In this document: positions 1 through 11,108 of the stretch, in pieces | How the letters are laid out: each line of letters opens with the position of its first letter | Position numbering within the stretch: position 1 is the stretch's first letter | Notes under the pieces: generated by a model | Databases searched by the model: none | Seen by the model: the letters and a program-made list of their open reading frames with translations, nothing else | Told to the model about the DNA's origin: nothing | DNA from: Phoma sp. XZ068 | Lineage: Eukaryota; Ascomycota; Dothideomycetes; Pleosporales; Didymellaceae | Assembly (NCBI GenBank): GCA_004835665.1 | Contig: RBKR01000001.1 | Coordinates: 682,001-746,000 of the forward strand | Direction of reading: 5' to 3' | DNA: 64,000 nucleotides | Program-made: the position numbers and the translations under genes

Positions 1-2433
1 CTTGTCGTTCCTAGCAAGCAGCTTCATCTTGCGCTCCGAGTTGACGAGCTTCAGCTGATGGTGGCCTGTTGCTGATGCCTTGGCCTCGCTTGCCACCTGT
101 CGAGCCTTTTTATCCTTGTGCTTGCCCGCTGTCTTGGACTCGAGGTCAAAGTTGGAGTCGACGAGGAAGACGTCGTACACGTTCATCTCTTCTGGAGAGT
201 CGACGCAGACAATGTAGCTGTGTCTGACCAGGAACCACTTAGGCCAGTGGCGAGTCATCATGGGCATGGGCGTCCACCTCTTTCGAGCATCGACGCCCTT
301 GGAGGACTTGATCATCATGTGGCCTTCCTTACCATGGTAGCCTCCCTCGGCGGCCAAGCGCACGCCCAGTGCGGAGAGCTCGAGGAACTTGCAGAGCCTG
401 TTGCTGTCGGGGCGGAAGATTAGGTATTGGATCAAGCCCTTGACGTATGCTTCGAGCTTCTTCCGCTGTCGCTCGTGGTGGTTCTGTTTCGAGTTTAAGG
501 GTTGGCCTACAGCGCCAATTATGCTACCCTGTCGTGCAGCGAGCTGACCAACAGCGCCCGTAGTCGCATCTGGACTTCCTATGCTCGACTTTCTGCGGTG
601 CATGGCGAAAGACGACTTGCGTCGCTTGCCTCTGGAAGGACGATCTGTGGCGCTGGCGTCACCGTCGGTAGCAGCACCCCCAGCGACAGCTTCTTCCTCT
701 TCTTCCTCTTCCTCATCCAGCGCTCCGTAGCCTCTGATGCCGCGGAGGTAGGGCACGACACTTCTGGGGAAGCGGGGTAGCTTGCCTCGTGGGTCGTCCT
801 TGTCGGCGGTGGTGACACGGCTGCGGAATGAGTCTTGCTTTTCCTGGACTTTGAACTTGAGATGCAGGTTGGCAAAGTCAGCAACGGTTCGGTAGACGAC
901 CCACTTCATCCGTGTCAGACCGCTGCCGTACTCCAGCTCAATGCGGAGTGGTGTGTGTCGGTCGCCTTCCTTCTCTCTAGACTTTTCGGCATCTGTAATG
1001 GTGACCTTGAGCTGCTCGAGAAGAACGGGGATGCGCTTGTGGCCGTGCTCGTCGCGCTGGAACATGCTGGCCAGGAAGAGGGCAGCGGGAGCGCCAGCTA
1101 GCAGCTCAGCCATCAGCTCGGCCGACTTGGCATGGTCGACTTGTCGTTCTGCCTTTGCTCGGTTACCGAGGAGCTTGAGACTGTTCTTGATGGCCTTCCA
1201 TTTCTGGGCGCTGAGACTGGAGGTACGCTCGCTGCGCATCCGCCATGGAGGGCGGCGTTCGCTGGACGGATCTCCCTCTTCTGCGTTGGGGTCGTGTCTG
1301 CGCAGTCCGCCATAGGACAGACCTCTAGCACTGTGCAGTCCACGTGCCCACGCGCTCTCCTTGTTGCCCAGGCGTGAGCGGCCCTCGTCTTCCGAGTAGC
1401 CCTGGCGCTCGTTCTCGGGAATGTCGCTCATGGTGCCCCGTCGCATGAAGTTGGGGCGGGCGGAGGAGCTGGGTGTGCCGGTGGGCGAGTCGCGCGAGAA
1501 GTAGCTGGTCTGCTTGGGGGTGGTGGGCGCTGTCTGTGTGCCAGCCTCGCCGTCTCCGTCGAACCAGCGGCGGCTCCTCTTGCGCTTGTGGACAGGGCGC
1601 GCGACGCCCTCACCAGCACTCGACTCGGCATCGGCATCGGCCTCGCTGTCCTGGTTGCCGTCGAAGCGGAACTCGTCACGCTCGTTGGCGGGCGACAGTG
1701 GGCCATAGGGCGACTGCGAGGGGGTGGAAGAAGCTCCCGCGTTGTTCGAGCTGTGGCTCCGTCCATGGCCCTGCATGGGTGCGGCCAGGGCGCGCAGCTT
1801 GCCCATCAGCGACGACTCGTCCTTGGTGCGGCCCTTGGCCTTGGCATCGTCGACCTCCCACGACTGCTGGCGCGAGCTGGCGGCGGGGGCGTCGGAGCCG
1901 TAGGTGGTGGAGCGGGCAAACTGGACGCTCTTGCGCTCCTTGGGCGTGTTGGTGTCGGCGGGCTCGCCCTCGGCGGTGGGGATGCGCGAGACGGGGGCAA
2001 AGGGCGGGTAGTAGGAGCTCGTGGAGCCGTTGGAGGCGTGGGACGAGGGCTTGGGCGCGCGGGGGGCGGCATAGTCGATGGCCTCGACGTTGTCTATCGG
2101 GGCCCCGTTGGCCGCGGTCGCGGGCGGGCTGTGGAAGGGGAACTCGCTGGGCTCGTTGGCCGACAGCGGCGAGCCGGTGGGTGCCGAGCGCATGATCTTG
2201 GGCGCGCCGTTGGCGGGCGCGTGCATCTCCTCCTGCATGGGCGTGCTGCGGGGCCCAGCGCGCAGCGGAGAGAGCAGATGACGGGGCTCCTTGGTGCTGC
2301 CATTCGCGGCGGCGGGCGACCTGGAGCGAGCCCGCGGGCTGTGGCCGGGCGAGATGGCGCCCGAGTCTGGCGAGTCGGCCATGGCGCGGTCGTCGACGAA
2401 GGTCGCGGGCGGCTTGTCTGTGGGAGACGCCAT
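1..2433 (-). CDS. Phospholipase D (Spo14/PLD1 type), N-terminal 811 residues, 3' end outside window
   Basis: One uninterrupted frame runs from an ATG at 2433 to the window edge, giving 811 residues without a stop or an obvious intron. The first ~400 residues are Ser/Pro/Gly-rich and look disordered. A PX-like domain starts near residue 465, with RMKWVVYRTVADF near 505 and its C-terminal part (FRPDSNRLCKFLELS) near 675. A PH-like segment follows (KEGHMMIKSS, then WFLVRHSYIVCVD, about 700-745). PX followed by PH is the order of eukaryotic PLD1/Spo14, which hydrolyses phosphatidylcholine to phosphatidic acid and choline at membranes. The two HKD catalytic motifs would lie beyond base 1, so catalytic competence cannot be judged. 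The PX domain is split by a long insert with an acidic Glu run (about 570-580) and a Lys/Arg/Ser stretch. The start is supported by the divergent promoter upstream. Confidence 0.88.
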   Translation of the reverse strand, partial: MASPTDKPPATFVDDRAMADSPDSGAISPGHSPRARSRSPAAANGSTKEPRHLLSPLRAGPRSTPMQEEMHAPANGAPKIMRSAPTGSPLSANEPSEFPFHSPPATAANGAPIDNVEAIDYAAPRAPKPSSHASNGSTSSYYPPFAPVSRIPTAEGEPADTNTPKERKSVQFARSTTYGSDAPAASSRQQSWEVDDAKAKGRTKDESSLMGKLRALAAPMQGHGRSHSSNNAGASSTPSQSPYGPLSPANERDEFRFDGNQDSEADADAESSAGEGVARPVHKRKRSRRWFDGDGEAGTQTAPTTPKQTSYFSRDSPTGTPSSSARPNFMRRGTMSDIPENERQGYSEDEGRSRLGNKESAWARGLHSARGLSYGGLRRHDPNAEEGDPSSERRPPWRMRSERTSSLSAQKWKAIKNSLKLLGNRAKAERQVDHAKSAELMAELLAGAPAALFLASMFQRDEHGHKRIPVLLEQLKVTITDAEKSREKEGDRHTPLRIELEYGSGLTRMKWVVYRTVADFANLHLKFKVQEKQDSFRSRVTTADKDDPRGKLPRFPRSVVPYLRGIRGYGALDEEEEEEEEAVAGGAATDGDASATDRPSRGKRRKSSFAMHRRKSSIGSPDATTGAVGQLAARQGSIIGAVGQPLNSKQNHHERQRKKLEAYVKGLIQYLIFRPDSNRLCKFLELSALGVRLAAEGGYHGKEGHMMIKSSKGVDARKRWTPMPMMTRHWPKWFLVRHSYIVCVDSPEEMNVYDVFLVDSNFDLESKTAGKHKDKKARQVASEAKASATGHHQLKLVNSERKMKLLARNDK

Positions 2434-3232
2434 GGGCTGTCTCGCGTGGTTGCGTTGCGTGCGGGCACTGTTTGGTCCGGGACGTTACGACATGGACATG
2501 GCGTGGATACGTATTCGACGTCTCACGGAGCTATCACGAAGATGTAAATGGAACTGAGGCAGAGAGGAACAGCCGGATCACTCCTGAACGACGTCGTCTC
2601 TTGCGCTGCACACGTAGCAGGTGATGGCCAGTTCGATTGCTTGGCCCAAAGTGTCATGGGCAATCTCCCAGTCTCCCATACTTTTGGTAGCGTCGTCGCT
2701 GAAGCTCGCGCTAGCTGAACCCCTTGCTCTCCGCCCTGTTCACCGCCTTGACGACCATCACTTGGTGCTGTGCTTCCGTCTCTCCATCTGTCGCAACCTC
2801 AATTCATCTGGTGGTTCTATTGCAGCTCCAATCCCTTCCATGGACTATGTACTTGCACGCATGTCCTGGCTAGATCGCAGTCTACCCCGCCAGAGATAGC
2901 GTCCACCAAGCATACCAAGCTTCCACGCATGTCCTTGTTTACTCACCGCAGCAGCACATGCAGCCCGCTCAAGGACATGGACATGTTCGACGACTCCCAC
3001 GTAGAACCCTTCACAAACGACTGCTAGAAGCGTGTAGATCCGTTGCAGCACATATTGATGAGCACGCGATCATGGCGCTCGTCTCTCCCGCGGCGAACAA
3101 CCTCGGCCGGAAGTCATCTGCCCCGCCGCATTCGCATATATCCATTGCCCTCCACTAGCCACCCCATCCACCTCACCACACTAACACACCCACCAATTGA
3201 CCGCAGTACAGACAATCCCACCACTGCGCACA
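2434..3232. other. Divergent intergenic region, PLD / hydrolase
   Basis: This 0.8-kb gap separates two genes transcribed away from each other and must hold both promoters. A CCAAT box lies 40 bp before the hydrolase ATG (3191-3195). The short open frames here have no recognisable protein features. I see no repeat or RNA gene. Confidence 0.5.
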
Positions 3233-4276
3233 ATGGTCGCCACAAACAACCCCCTCGAGGGCACCTCCACCGCCGCCACCGTCTCGTCCCAGACCTTCAC
3301 CATCGCCGGCATCCTCGTCACCATCCATGGCCTCGCCGAGCTGCCCTCCACAGCCACCTCCGTCGCCTGCGTGTGGCTGCTGAACCCGCGCCTCCAGACC
3401 AAAGAAACCATGGCGCCCATTGCCGCCCAGCTCATCTCCGGGTGGAACGCGCGGAATCCCTCCTCGGTCGGCCTCATCGCCGCAGCCTTTGACCAGCGCA
3501 ACCACGGCTCGCGGCTTGTTGACAAACTCCACAACGAGGCCTGGCGCCAGGGCAACCCGCGCCACGCCCAGGACATGTTCAGCTGCTACCACGGCACCGC
3601 CACCGACTGCAGCCACCTGATCGACCACCTCGAGAGCTACATCTTCCACGACACCCCGAATTCCCCCAAAATCACATCCCACTTCGCCCTGGGCATCTCG
3701 CTAGGCGGCCACGCAACCTGGCACTGCCTTCTCTCCGAGCCGCGCATCACCGCAGGCATCGTCGGCATCGGCTGCCCAGACTACACACGCCTCATGACCG
3801 ACCGCGCACGCCTCAGCAAGCGCCCTTCCTACACCGAGTCCTCACCACCGGGCATTTCGTTCCTCGGCTCTGCAGACTTCCCCACTGCACTGCAGAACGC
3901 CATCGCGCAATTCGACCCTGCCGGCCTCCTGCTCCCTGGCTCCTTCAACCCCACCGGTCCTGACCCACCGCCTAGCAACGCAACACTCGACCGCTTTAAA
4001 ACACTCGTCCGCGAACGTCTAGCCGGGAAACAAATCCTCAATCTCAGCGGGGGCGCAGACAAGCTCGTCCCGTATGCAGCCGGCGAGCCGTTTCTGAAGG
4101 TCTTCAAGCAGGTGCTGCGGGAGGACCCGAGTCTGGAAGTGCAGTTTGAGGATGTCGTGTTTGACGGCGTGGGGCATGCTTTTCCAAAGGACATGGCTGA
4201 TGTGGCGACGAGGTGGTTGTGCGATGTTCTTGCAAAACAGGAGGGTGAGGGTGGGAGGAAGGGGAGTAAGATTTGA
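3233..4276 (+). CDS. Alpha/beta hydrolase-fold protein, 347 aa
   Basis: A single exon encodes a serine-hydrolase-like protein. The first ATG is at 3233; the frame stays open 36 bases upstream but has no ATG there. The nucleophile elbow is LGISLGGHA (Ser in G-x-S-x-G, about residue 155), with candidate acid Asp in GGADKLVP and candidate His in DGVGHAFP near the C terminus, in the order expected for this fold. An oxyanion-type FDQRNHGSR motif precedes them. No signal peptide or membrane segment is seen, so a cytosolic esterase, lipase or thioesterase-like enzyme is likely. The substrate cannot be told from sequence. Its 3' end faces the next gene, 281 bp away. Confidence 0.85.
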   Translation: MVATNNPLEGTSTAATVSSQTFTIAGILVTIHGLAELPSTATSVACVWLLNPRLQTKETMAPIAAQLISGWNARNPSSVGLIAAAFDQRNHGSRLVDKLHNEAWRQGNPRHAQDMFSCYHGTATDCSHLIDHLESYIFHDTPNSPKITSHFALGISLGGHATWHCLLSEPRITAGIVGIGCPDYTRLMTDRARLSKRPSYTESSPPGISFLGSADFPTALQNAIAQFDPAGLLLPGSFNPTGPDPPPSNATLDRFKTLVRERLAGKQILNLSGGADKLVPYAAGEPFLKVFKQVLREDPSLEVQFEDVVFDGVGHAFPKDMADVATRWLCDVLAKQEGEGGRKGSKI

Positions 4277-4557
4277 TGTGCTGATGTAATGTACTGTAGT
4301 TATATGCAGTGGATGTGAATTTGAAGTCGTAGTGTGTGTGGAATAAACTTCCATCCAGTGTCGAGCGCCATTGTGCACGCTGAGCTACCAAATCTCCAAC
4401 CACTCTTTCAATCCACCCATTCTCCAATCGCCTCCCTTTCTTTCCACTTCCCCAATTTCCCTTCCAAACTGCTTTCATCACGTCCAAGTCCACCCCCCTC
4501 CCCCACTTTCTTTTCTGCCCACACATCCATCAACGTCTACTAGATTGTACTAGTATT

Positions 4558-7500
4558 TCACCTCCTCAACCTCCTCTTGATATTCCCCTCCTTCTCCGCC
4601 GCCACCCTCTTCTGCTCCTCCTCCACCGCCGACGCCCGTCTTGTTTTCCGTGCGCAGCTGGGGTGTGTCTCGTGTGCTTTGGACTTTGCGGTAGCTTTAG
4701 CTGTAGGCTTAGCTGTAGGTTTAGCTGCAGCTTTAGGTGTAGATATTGCCGTGGACTCGGTGGTGGCCTCGGTACTAAGTGGTGCATTCGCACGCGCCCG
4801 CGGCGTAATAGGCGACACCGATGGACTACTGGGCAACTGCAATTGCAATTGCATATGCACATGCGCTGATTTCGCTGGTGTAGAAGGTTTGAGGTTTTGT
4901 TTCTCCACTGCGATACCTTTCGCTGCTGTCTTTTTCTGCGCTTTGGACGCTTTCTTCGCGGCGGGTTTCTTCGTCTTGGGGGGTGAAGAAGTGCTGGTCT
5001 CCCTGCCTGATGTAATGGGGATGGAAACGTCCTCGACGGGTGCAGAGATGATATCATTGTGTCTGGATGACGACGACGTATGCTCTGAGGGTGTGGTTTC
5101 GGAGCGTGTTGTTCGTCTGCCGTAGCCTAGGTCAAGTTCGTGGAGGAGGGCAGGCGGTGGTGGTTCTTTGGGTGCTGCTGGTGAGGTTTGTGAGGGTGTG
5201 ATTTCGGAATGTCGGTCAGTGCTGTTGTTGGCTGTTGATATAGTGCTGGGTGGTGTGGTATCTGCTTCAGTGAGCTCATCTGACTCGTCACTGTCTGTTT
5301 CGTCTACTGGGTCTTGCGCGGCTTCATCCTGCATTTCGATGTCTGCTTTGCGCTTCGCGGGTTCATCCACGTCTGTCGGTGGCTTCAACGGCTTGAATGT
5401 GATTCTGGCTCCACGAAGTTGGGTGGCTGAGTTGGGTGCCGGCATTGATGGTTCCAGTGAGGGAGACAACGATGCAGTAGTGACGCGTTCTTGTGCGTCT
5501 ACCTCAGTGGTCTGAGCATATGGTCCGCTAAAGTGTATCGGCAGTTTGTACAGACCTCTCTGTGACTCTGAGGATTGTTGTTCGGAAAGCTCAGTAACAA
5601 TGTTGGAGGGGAAATCCGGGATAGGCGCGATCCAGGAATCAGAGGAGTCTCCTTCAATCGGTGCACTCTTGCTGATAATGACTCTGTAGTCATTTGGCAC
5701 CTCTGACTGAGCTTCTACCAAGCTCTCCACGGCTGGATTGGATATTACTGTACTTTTCGTCTCGGTCTTGACGTCAATTCGTTCTCCAGAAGCCATTAAG
5801 ATGTCCTCATCCTTGGTGTTGTGCTCATCAACCGGCGCCTTGGGTGTGCCATGCTCCGCCTCAGGGACGGCAACTTCTGCAACTACAATCTCCTCTCTGC
5901 CACTAGATTCATCAGTCACCGACTCACTCAAGTCTAACTTTTGTTTCTTCCGGGCCGGCTCTTCATTTTCGGTAATTTTGCGTTCTGCGCAGCTGAGTGG
6001 ACGCTTCAGTCCGATGGTCAGTGTGGTTGTGGGTAACGGATATGCCGTCAGTGACGCCATGATCGAAGTAAAATCGAAATTTTGGCTTTCTTGAGCAGGT
6101 TTGCTCGAGAGTATGAGTGGGCCGTTATCTTCTAAAGGCGATGATGAGCAAGCCTTCGTGGTTGTCGATGTCACAGTGACGGCTGTACGCGATGGAGTAA
6201 TAACCCCATCATCAACAGCCAACAGTGGTGGCACGGTGCCGTCAACTTCTGCGACAACCGCTTGCAAACAGGGTGACTGAGATTGAATTTCTCGGCCATC
6301 GAGAGAGCCATCAGCTATGATTTCATCTGAGCATACACCTGTCTGCGGCTCGAGTGCGATTATGTTTGCTGTGAGGTTTGGTGGTTCGGTGTCCGTAAGG
6401 AGAACATAATCATACTGCGGCTGAAGGTCGGTCTGAGCTGCAGAAGGGTGAGAGGGGACATGAGTCTCTATGTTCGGTATGCTTTCATCGGAATGAGGAT
6501 GGCCGCATTCATCTGTTGCTTCTTGTGTAGCGTCATTGGTGTCGTGCATCTCAATGGGCTTATCGAATGTGGTCGTGTGTTCGATCGTCTCAACGATGAA
6601 ATTCTCATCAACGACGATAGGCGATGGTGAAGGAACATTCCAATCAACATCACTTACATCCGTCATTAGCACGTCCTCACTGCATGCTCCCGTCTGCTCA
6701 GAAGTCGTTTGCAGCTGATCGGCTGCGCCATGTGTGGCTGTAATAGCAGAAGTGCTGTCAGCAACACCGACACCCAGCTCATGAGGTGGGTTGCCGATCT
6801 CAGATTGTACACCGTCGTCGCTTGATGCTTCAGTTGCGCTAGCTGGGGTTTCTGCAACTGCAGCGGTATTTGTACTTGGAGAAGCAGCGATATCGTGGAA
6901 ACATGTATCGCTAGATGAATCGACACCATGGCCGTTTTCAGTGATGCTTGTAAGTTGATCGACGTACGTTTCTTTGAGTGAAGGCCTTCCATCAATCCAA
7001 GCAGCATCCACATCAACTAGGTAAGCTGCTTCTTGGATGGCCGACGCCTCGACCTCCTCCACGGGCATTTCTCTCTTGTGAAGATGTAAACCAGAGGATT
7101 CAGGTGCCAGCGTGGGCGGACGATCCGCTTCCAGTGTATGCTCGCTCGTATCTGGAGTTGGAGTGCTCTCGCGACTCTGAAACGCGCCTCCTTCAGGCAA
7201 CTCTGGCAGCAAACATGGTACCACAACCTCAAATTGCTCTTCTTGGTCAGATGTCATGTCCGGGATGTCTTCGACAGATGTATCTCTTGTTATTGGAGAG
7301 GCTTCGCAGGAGCCTTGCTCAGCCTCCTCGGTAGGTACAGCCATGAGCTCAGGTGTCGTGTGTATAGTTGTCGTGGCAGGTGTCTGCGCGCCGGTACTTC
7401 CGGCATTGTGTGAGACAGCAGGGCTTGATTGGTGTTTTGTTTCTGTTTCATTGAGACGATCCCATCCATCGCAGGGCGATAGTCCCGGAACCAGTTCGGA

Positions 7501-8142
7501 ATTCTCCAAGGCTGCAAGGACAGGCGATGTGGAGGTTTGTGCAGGTGAGTCCAGTGTGGCCTCGCTTCCTTTCGCGAACTTGTCGCTAGATTTGTTAGAC
7601 TGAGATATACTCAACAGATGGGGCTTACGTACAGGTGTTCATTAGCAAGTCTATTCTCACCATACCAGTCGTGATCTATAATTGCTTGCCATCCGTCTTC
7701 CCAGGAGAAGTGCTCCATCTCCGAGTAAGGTGAGCCAACCCTGTCACCGCTCTGTTCAAGCTCCCACATTGCAACGTGTTCATATGACGGGTTGGAATCG
7801 TCTATGAGCGCTTGTAACTGCGTTCCGTCTGGATCTGAACAGTCTTTATTGGTAGACAGTATGTTATTGCTTAGCAAAAATTTCGTATAGATGGGAGTGT
7901 ACTCTGCGTTACTGTCTGTCAACGCGTTGACAATGGCAGATTTGGCTTGATGGAGAGGAGTCAACATCGCGTGTACAAGAAATATTTTGGTAAAGGCGCG
8001 CGTCGCGGATATCCTGAAAGGTAACTGTGCAAACGATGATGTGGAGTTGTTATCCGGACGATAGATGCCTTCACTTACCTGCACAATCAAAACAACAGTG
8101 AGAATGTTGTGAGGGAGCAAGACTCACTACTCCCGAGCTCAT
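4558..8142 (-). CDS. Ser/Thr-rich, probably nuclear protein of unknown function, 1162 aa, three exons
   Basis: Model: exons 8142-8128, 8078-7633 and 7585-4558. The introns are 49 bp (gtgagt...gtgcag) and 47 bp (gtacgt...ctaacaaatctag, good branch site), and phases agree throughout. The first exon is only 5 codons, so the start is the weakest part. The N-terminal ~160 residues look folded and include an acidic, Trp-containing patch (HFSWEDGWQAIIDHDWYGEN). The rest is low-complexity, rich in Ser, Thr, Glu and Pro. A basic motif (PARKKQKLDLSE) resembles a nuclear localisation signal. The C terminus has Lys/Ala runs, an alternating Gln-Leu stretch and AKPTAK repeats, and ends in basic residues (KRRLRR). 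That composition suggests a chromatin or nuclear scaffold protein, but I recognise no domain. Confidence 0.6.
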
Positions 8143-8774
8143 CAGCTCTCGGCCTGTCAAACGTATTATGTTAATGAGGCACTTGCTTCTATACTTCAAC
8201 CTATGATGCATCACTAAACGCGAAATAATCTAGTTAGAGAAACAGCGTCAAGGTCACCGCGCCGAGACCGTGGTAAGCTACCTACCGACGCGATAACCCT
8301 GTTCCGTCCTGGCGCTAGTAGGAGCAAACGCCCAAAGATGTGAACGCGTATTCACGTGACAGGTATCAGTAACTAGACAGGTTGCAAAGTTTGTATCGCC
8401 ACACCGCCCTACGCTCATTAGCTGGATTATTCGAATATGTACGAGTTGGATCTGAGACGGTAGTGATTTGTGTATTAGGTGATTATTGGTAGTCGCTGCA
8501 TGTATGCACATTACCGAAGTACCCGGAAATTGTGGTCCAAAAATCGGACAGCCACCTCTACACGCGCCGTTACCACAATATCAAGTTATTCACTATGAAT
8601 GATCCCGTGGAAAGGCGGCCGCTGAGGCTTGTGCATGGTTGTGAACAACTCCAAAGGCTAGCACAGGGGGAGGAGAGCATAGAAGACCATGCACCACCTG
8701 TTAAAGCAGGGTTTCCAGGGTCGCGGAGGCGGAACAACGGGTAAGTACGTCGTGAGTGGTGCACAACAGGACTG
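8143..8774. other. Intergenic region upstream of the Ser/Thr-rich gene
   Basis: This is the 5' region of the 1162-aa gene and the 3' side of the Cys-rich microprotein gene. Apart from short chance frames I see nothing to annotate. Confidence 0.4.
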
Positions 8775-9161
8775 TCATATCGGTATAGCATTACTGACAG
8801 CATTGCCGGTATCCACAGGCAGAGCGAGAACCCTGCTACAATTAGTACGTATTTGAAAGAGACAGAACATAGCTTACTTCTTGCCTGCATCTGTCGCACA
8901 GCAGCAGCAGAGTAAGGACGCCGGCCAGCAGACAATCTACCATAGTAGTCAGCATTTTGTAAACCTTGCCGAGTGCGACCACTTTGACTTACAGCCATGC
9001 CTACTGTGATCACAAAACCGATTGTGGGGCCGATGACTTTACAATGGCAGGGATTTTGGTCACTTTGTTCGGGTCAGCACATGTCTGAAACATGTGGGAG
9101 GAAGTTATCCGTACGTTCCGCATTGGAAGCAAACAATAGGAAGTGGCACACAGTCGCACAT
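8775..9161 (-). CDS. Cys-rich single-span membrane microprotein, 78 aa, four exons
   Basis: Model: exons 9161-9115, 9062-8993, 8936-8878 and 8835-8775. Introns are 52, 56 and 42 bp, all GT-AG; the last has a perfect TACTAAT branch site. Phases agree and the frame closes in TGA. The protein starts MCDCVPLPIVCFQCG and continues NPCHCK, then one hydrophobic helix (VIGPTIGFVITVGMAIV), then a CCCC run and a short polar tail. Paired cysteines before a helix followed by a cysteine block recall BRI3/LITAF-like small membrane proteins and palmitoylated tails, but I cannot assign a family. The gene was missed by simple frame inspection because no exon exceeds 70 bp. Four phase-matching exons argue for reality; expression evidence is lacking. 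Confidence 0.55.
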
Positions 9162-9977
9162 CGTGAAGAAGGCTAGAATGAACAGATATTGAGATATCAG
9201 AAGTGGCTACTGATTTAGAATTCCACAAGAAGGCGTACGCAAGCAATGCCAATCCGTGGGATACTGAGGTCAAAATGTTTCGGCGGTTTGGAGGCTGATG
9301 TGGTTTTTGTGGGGCGGGCTGCTACGTCATTCCGTCATTACGATAATCGCAACCAACGCGCGGCTGCCACGCCCGGCGATGATTTCTCGAACAACTGCTT
9401 CATCGCTCGTTTTAGAATTGGGCAAACGCATCATCGCTGTGTGCTGTGAGGTAGTGCTGCGCTGTTTTGGTATTACGCGGCGGAATGCCTTTGCAGGCCA
9501 ACTCAGGTTTGCCTGCCCTTAGGAGTTTTAGGATAGTCAGCTCTTGCCAGAAATTTCAGGTACAGCAACAGCCTTGGATGCATGAGGGTTTGTTGTACAT
9601 CTATGATTATCTGACGGCCGCGAGAATGACACATCAGATTCAGTAATCGGTGTTATTGGGCGACACCGCTACCTTCACCAGCCCAGCCGCCAATAACGCT
9701 TGTAAGTGCGGATCAGGAAGCAAGCGCGTACGATCCGTTCCAGTACCTTGGTGCGTCACTGCCAAGTGGGCCCTTGCATGTTCAATTGAGGCTTTTAATT
9801 AGCTTCGCAGCTGGGACTCCTCTATTTCGAGGGGAAAATGGAACGACCGCCACGAGCTGAAGCCATCAGTTGCTATGCGAAAAGGGTAGTGGATCCCACG
9901 AAGTTGAGAAGACAGTAGGTATGTAGACCTAGACTCAAACACCGTCCATAGTGGCGATCTCTGGTCCGAAAACTACC
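9162..9977. other. Intergenic region, no gene seen
   Basis: The stretch separates two minus-strand genes and is the promoter side of the Cys-rich microprotein. Small frames on both strands lack recognisable features. Confidence 0.4.
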
Positions 9978-11108
9978 TCAGCCAATGTCCTTCAAGTCCC
10001 AGTAGGTATCAGCCATAATGCCCGACAACGACGCCCTTTTCATAGGATCGAGGTTCGTCATCCTTAATATTAGCCTCTTTACCTCTCTGTCGAGGTTGAG
10101 AAACGTGTCTGACGACCAGCTATCGAACGTTTCGTTAGTCTCGTCCTCTGATATCGCCTGCCACAGGCCTTTCAAGAGCTCTGCCGATTCGGCATCGTTG
10201 ACGTGTGCCACGAGTGCGTCTGGCAGTGGCCCAAAGGCCGAAAGCAACTTGAATAGAATTACCGACTCTGGCTCAACCTCTAGCGCGGAGAAATCGGCAT
10301 GGAGCCATTCCACGCCCGTGACGACGTAAAAACACTGGCATTTTAATCAGTACGTTCACTGTAGCATGGTGAAAACTCAACTCACAAGGAGTCCAAATGA
10401 AAACACCTCAGAGTGTTTGCCCACGCCCTTTCCCAGTTGACCTTCCGGGCTGCGCCACATAACGTTACCTATTCTGTGATTGAAGAGCCTACTGTCGTCT
10501 AGCTTCAGGGCAACATCTAAATCACCTAATGCTACCTTTTGAAGGTGGAATTGCTCCTGTTTGTCTATGTACCAATTGACAAAGACATTATCTGGCTTCA
10601 CATCTGATGATAGGTTAAACATTAGCTGAGGGCGACGGCACACAAGGCCTGATGAACGGAATCATACCAAGGTGTATCCAGTTCCTTGCATGCATGTCCC
10701 GTGAGCCACACCCGACCTCCCTAAGAATCGTCTTTCGTACCTCAAGCGGGAGAGGTGGATAGTTCTTCACCAATGAAAGCACATCGGTCGTAAAACCCTC
10801 GTATACGACCACATTCTCCTTGTCGTTGTAGTCGATGTGGATGCGCAGGTGAGAGTTGTCCCCAAACTCTTTGTTGAACTCGAGTAAATGATCAAAGATA
10901 GATGACGGGACCGGTTTCAGGACGAAGAATTGGTTGTCCGAGCTTGCAGTTTTCACTCTCGGCTTTTGATTCTGATGAGCATTATGGGATAACAATGTCA
11001 AACTCACGTTGCGAGGTAAATATCCAGCTCGGACTTTTTGGGATGTGAATGCAGTACTTGGACCCGTTTGTACTCACGACCAGAATTGCCAATAAGTGTC
11101 GACTGCAT
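9978..11108 (-). CDS. Atypical protein kinase, kinase domain only, 316 aa, four exons
   Basis: Model: exons 11108-11008, 10942-10668, 10603-10386 and 10334-9978, joined by introns of 65, 64 and 51 bp; the phases fit. The protein is essentially one kinase domain. Visible elements are a weak Gly loop (IGNSGREY), Lys43 in FFVLKPV, the catalytic loop HLDVKPDNV (Asp126, Lys128, Asn131), GDLD in place of DFG (Asp153), and GNVMWRSPE in place of APE. Subdomain IX reads SEVFSFG, so the usual Asp is Glu191. The core catalytic Lys, Asp, Asn and metal Asp are all kept, so activity is plausible despite the variant motifs. No targeting signal is seen. The 69-aa gene on the other strand starts 348 bp away and may share its promoter region. 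Substrate is unknown. Confidence 0.8.

Noticed and set aside
1588..2547. Long plus-strand open frame (319 codons) opposite the phospholipase D gene
   Set aside because: It is a shadow of the GC-rich, Ser/Pro/Gly-rich N-terminal coding region; its Gly/Arg/Val-rich product has no domain, while the minus strand gives a clear PX-PH protein.
4577..7603. Several plus-strand frames of 90-180 codons opposite the 1162-aa gene
   Set aside because: Low-complexity Ser/Thr coding often leaves the opposite strand open; none shows a motif.
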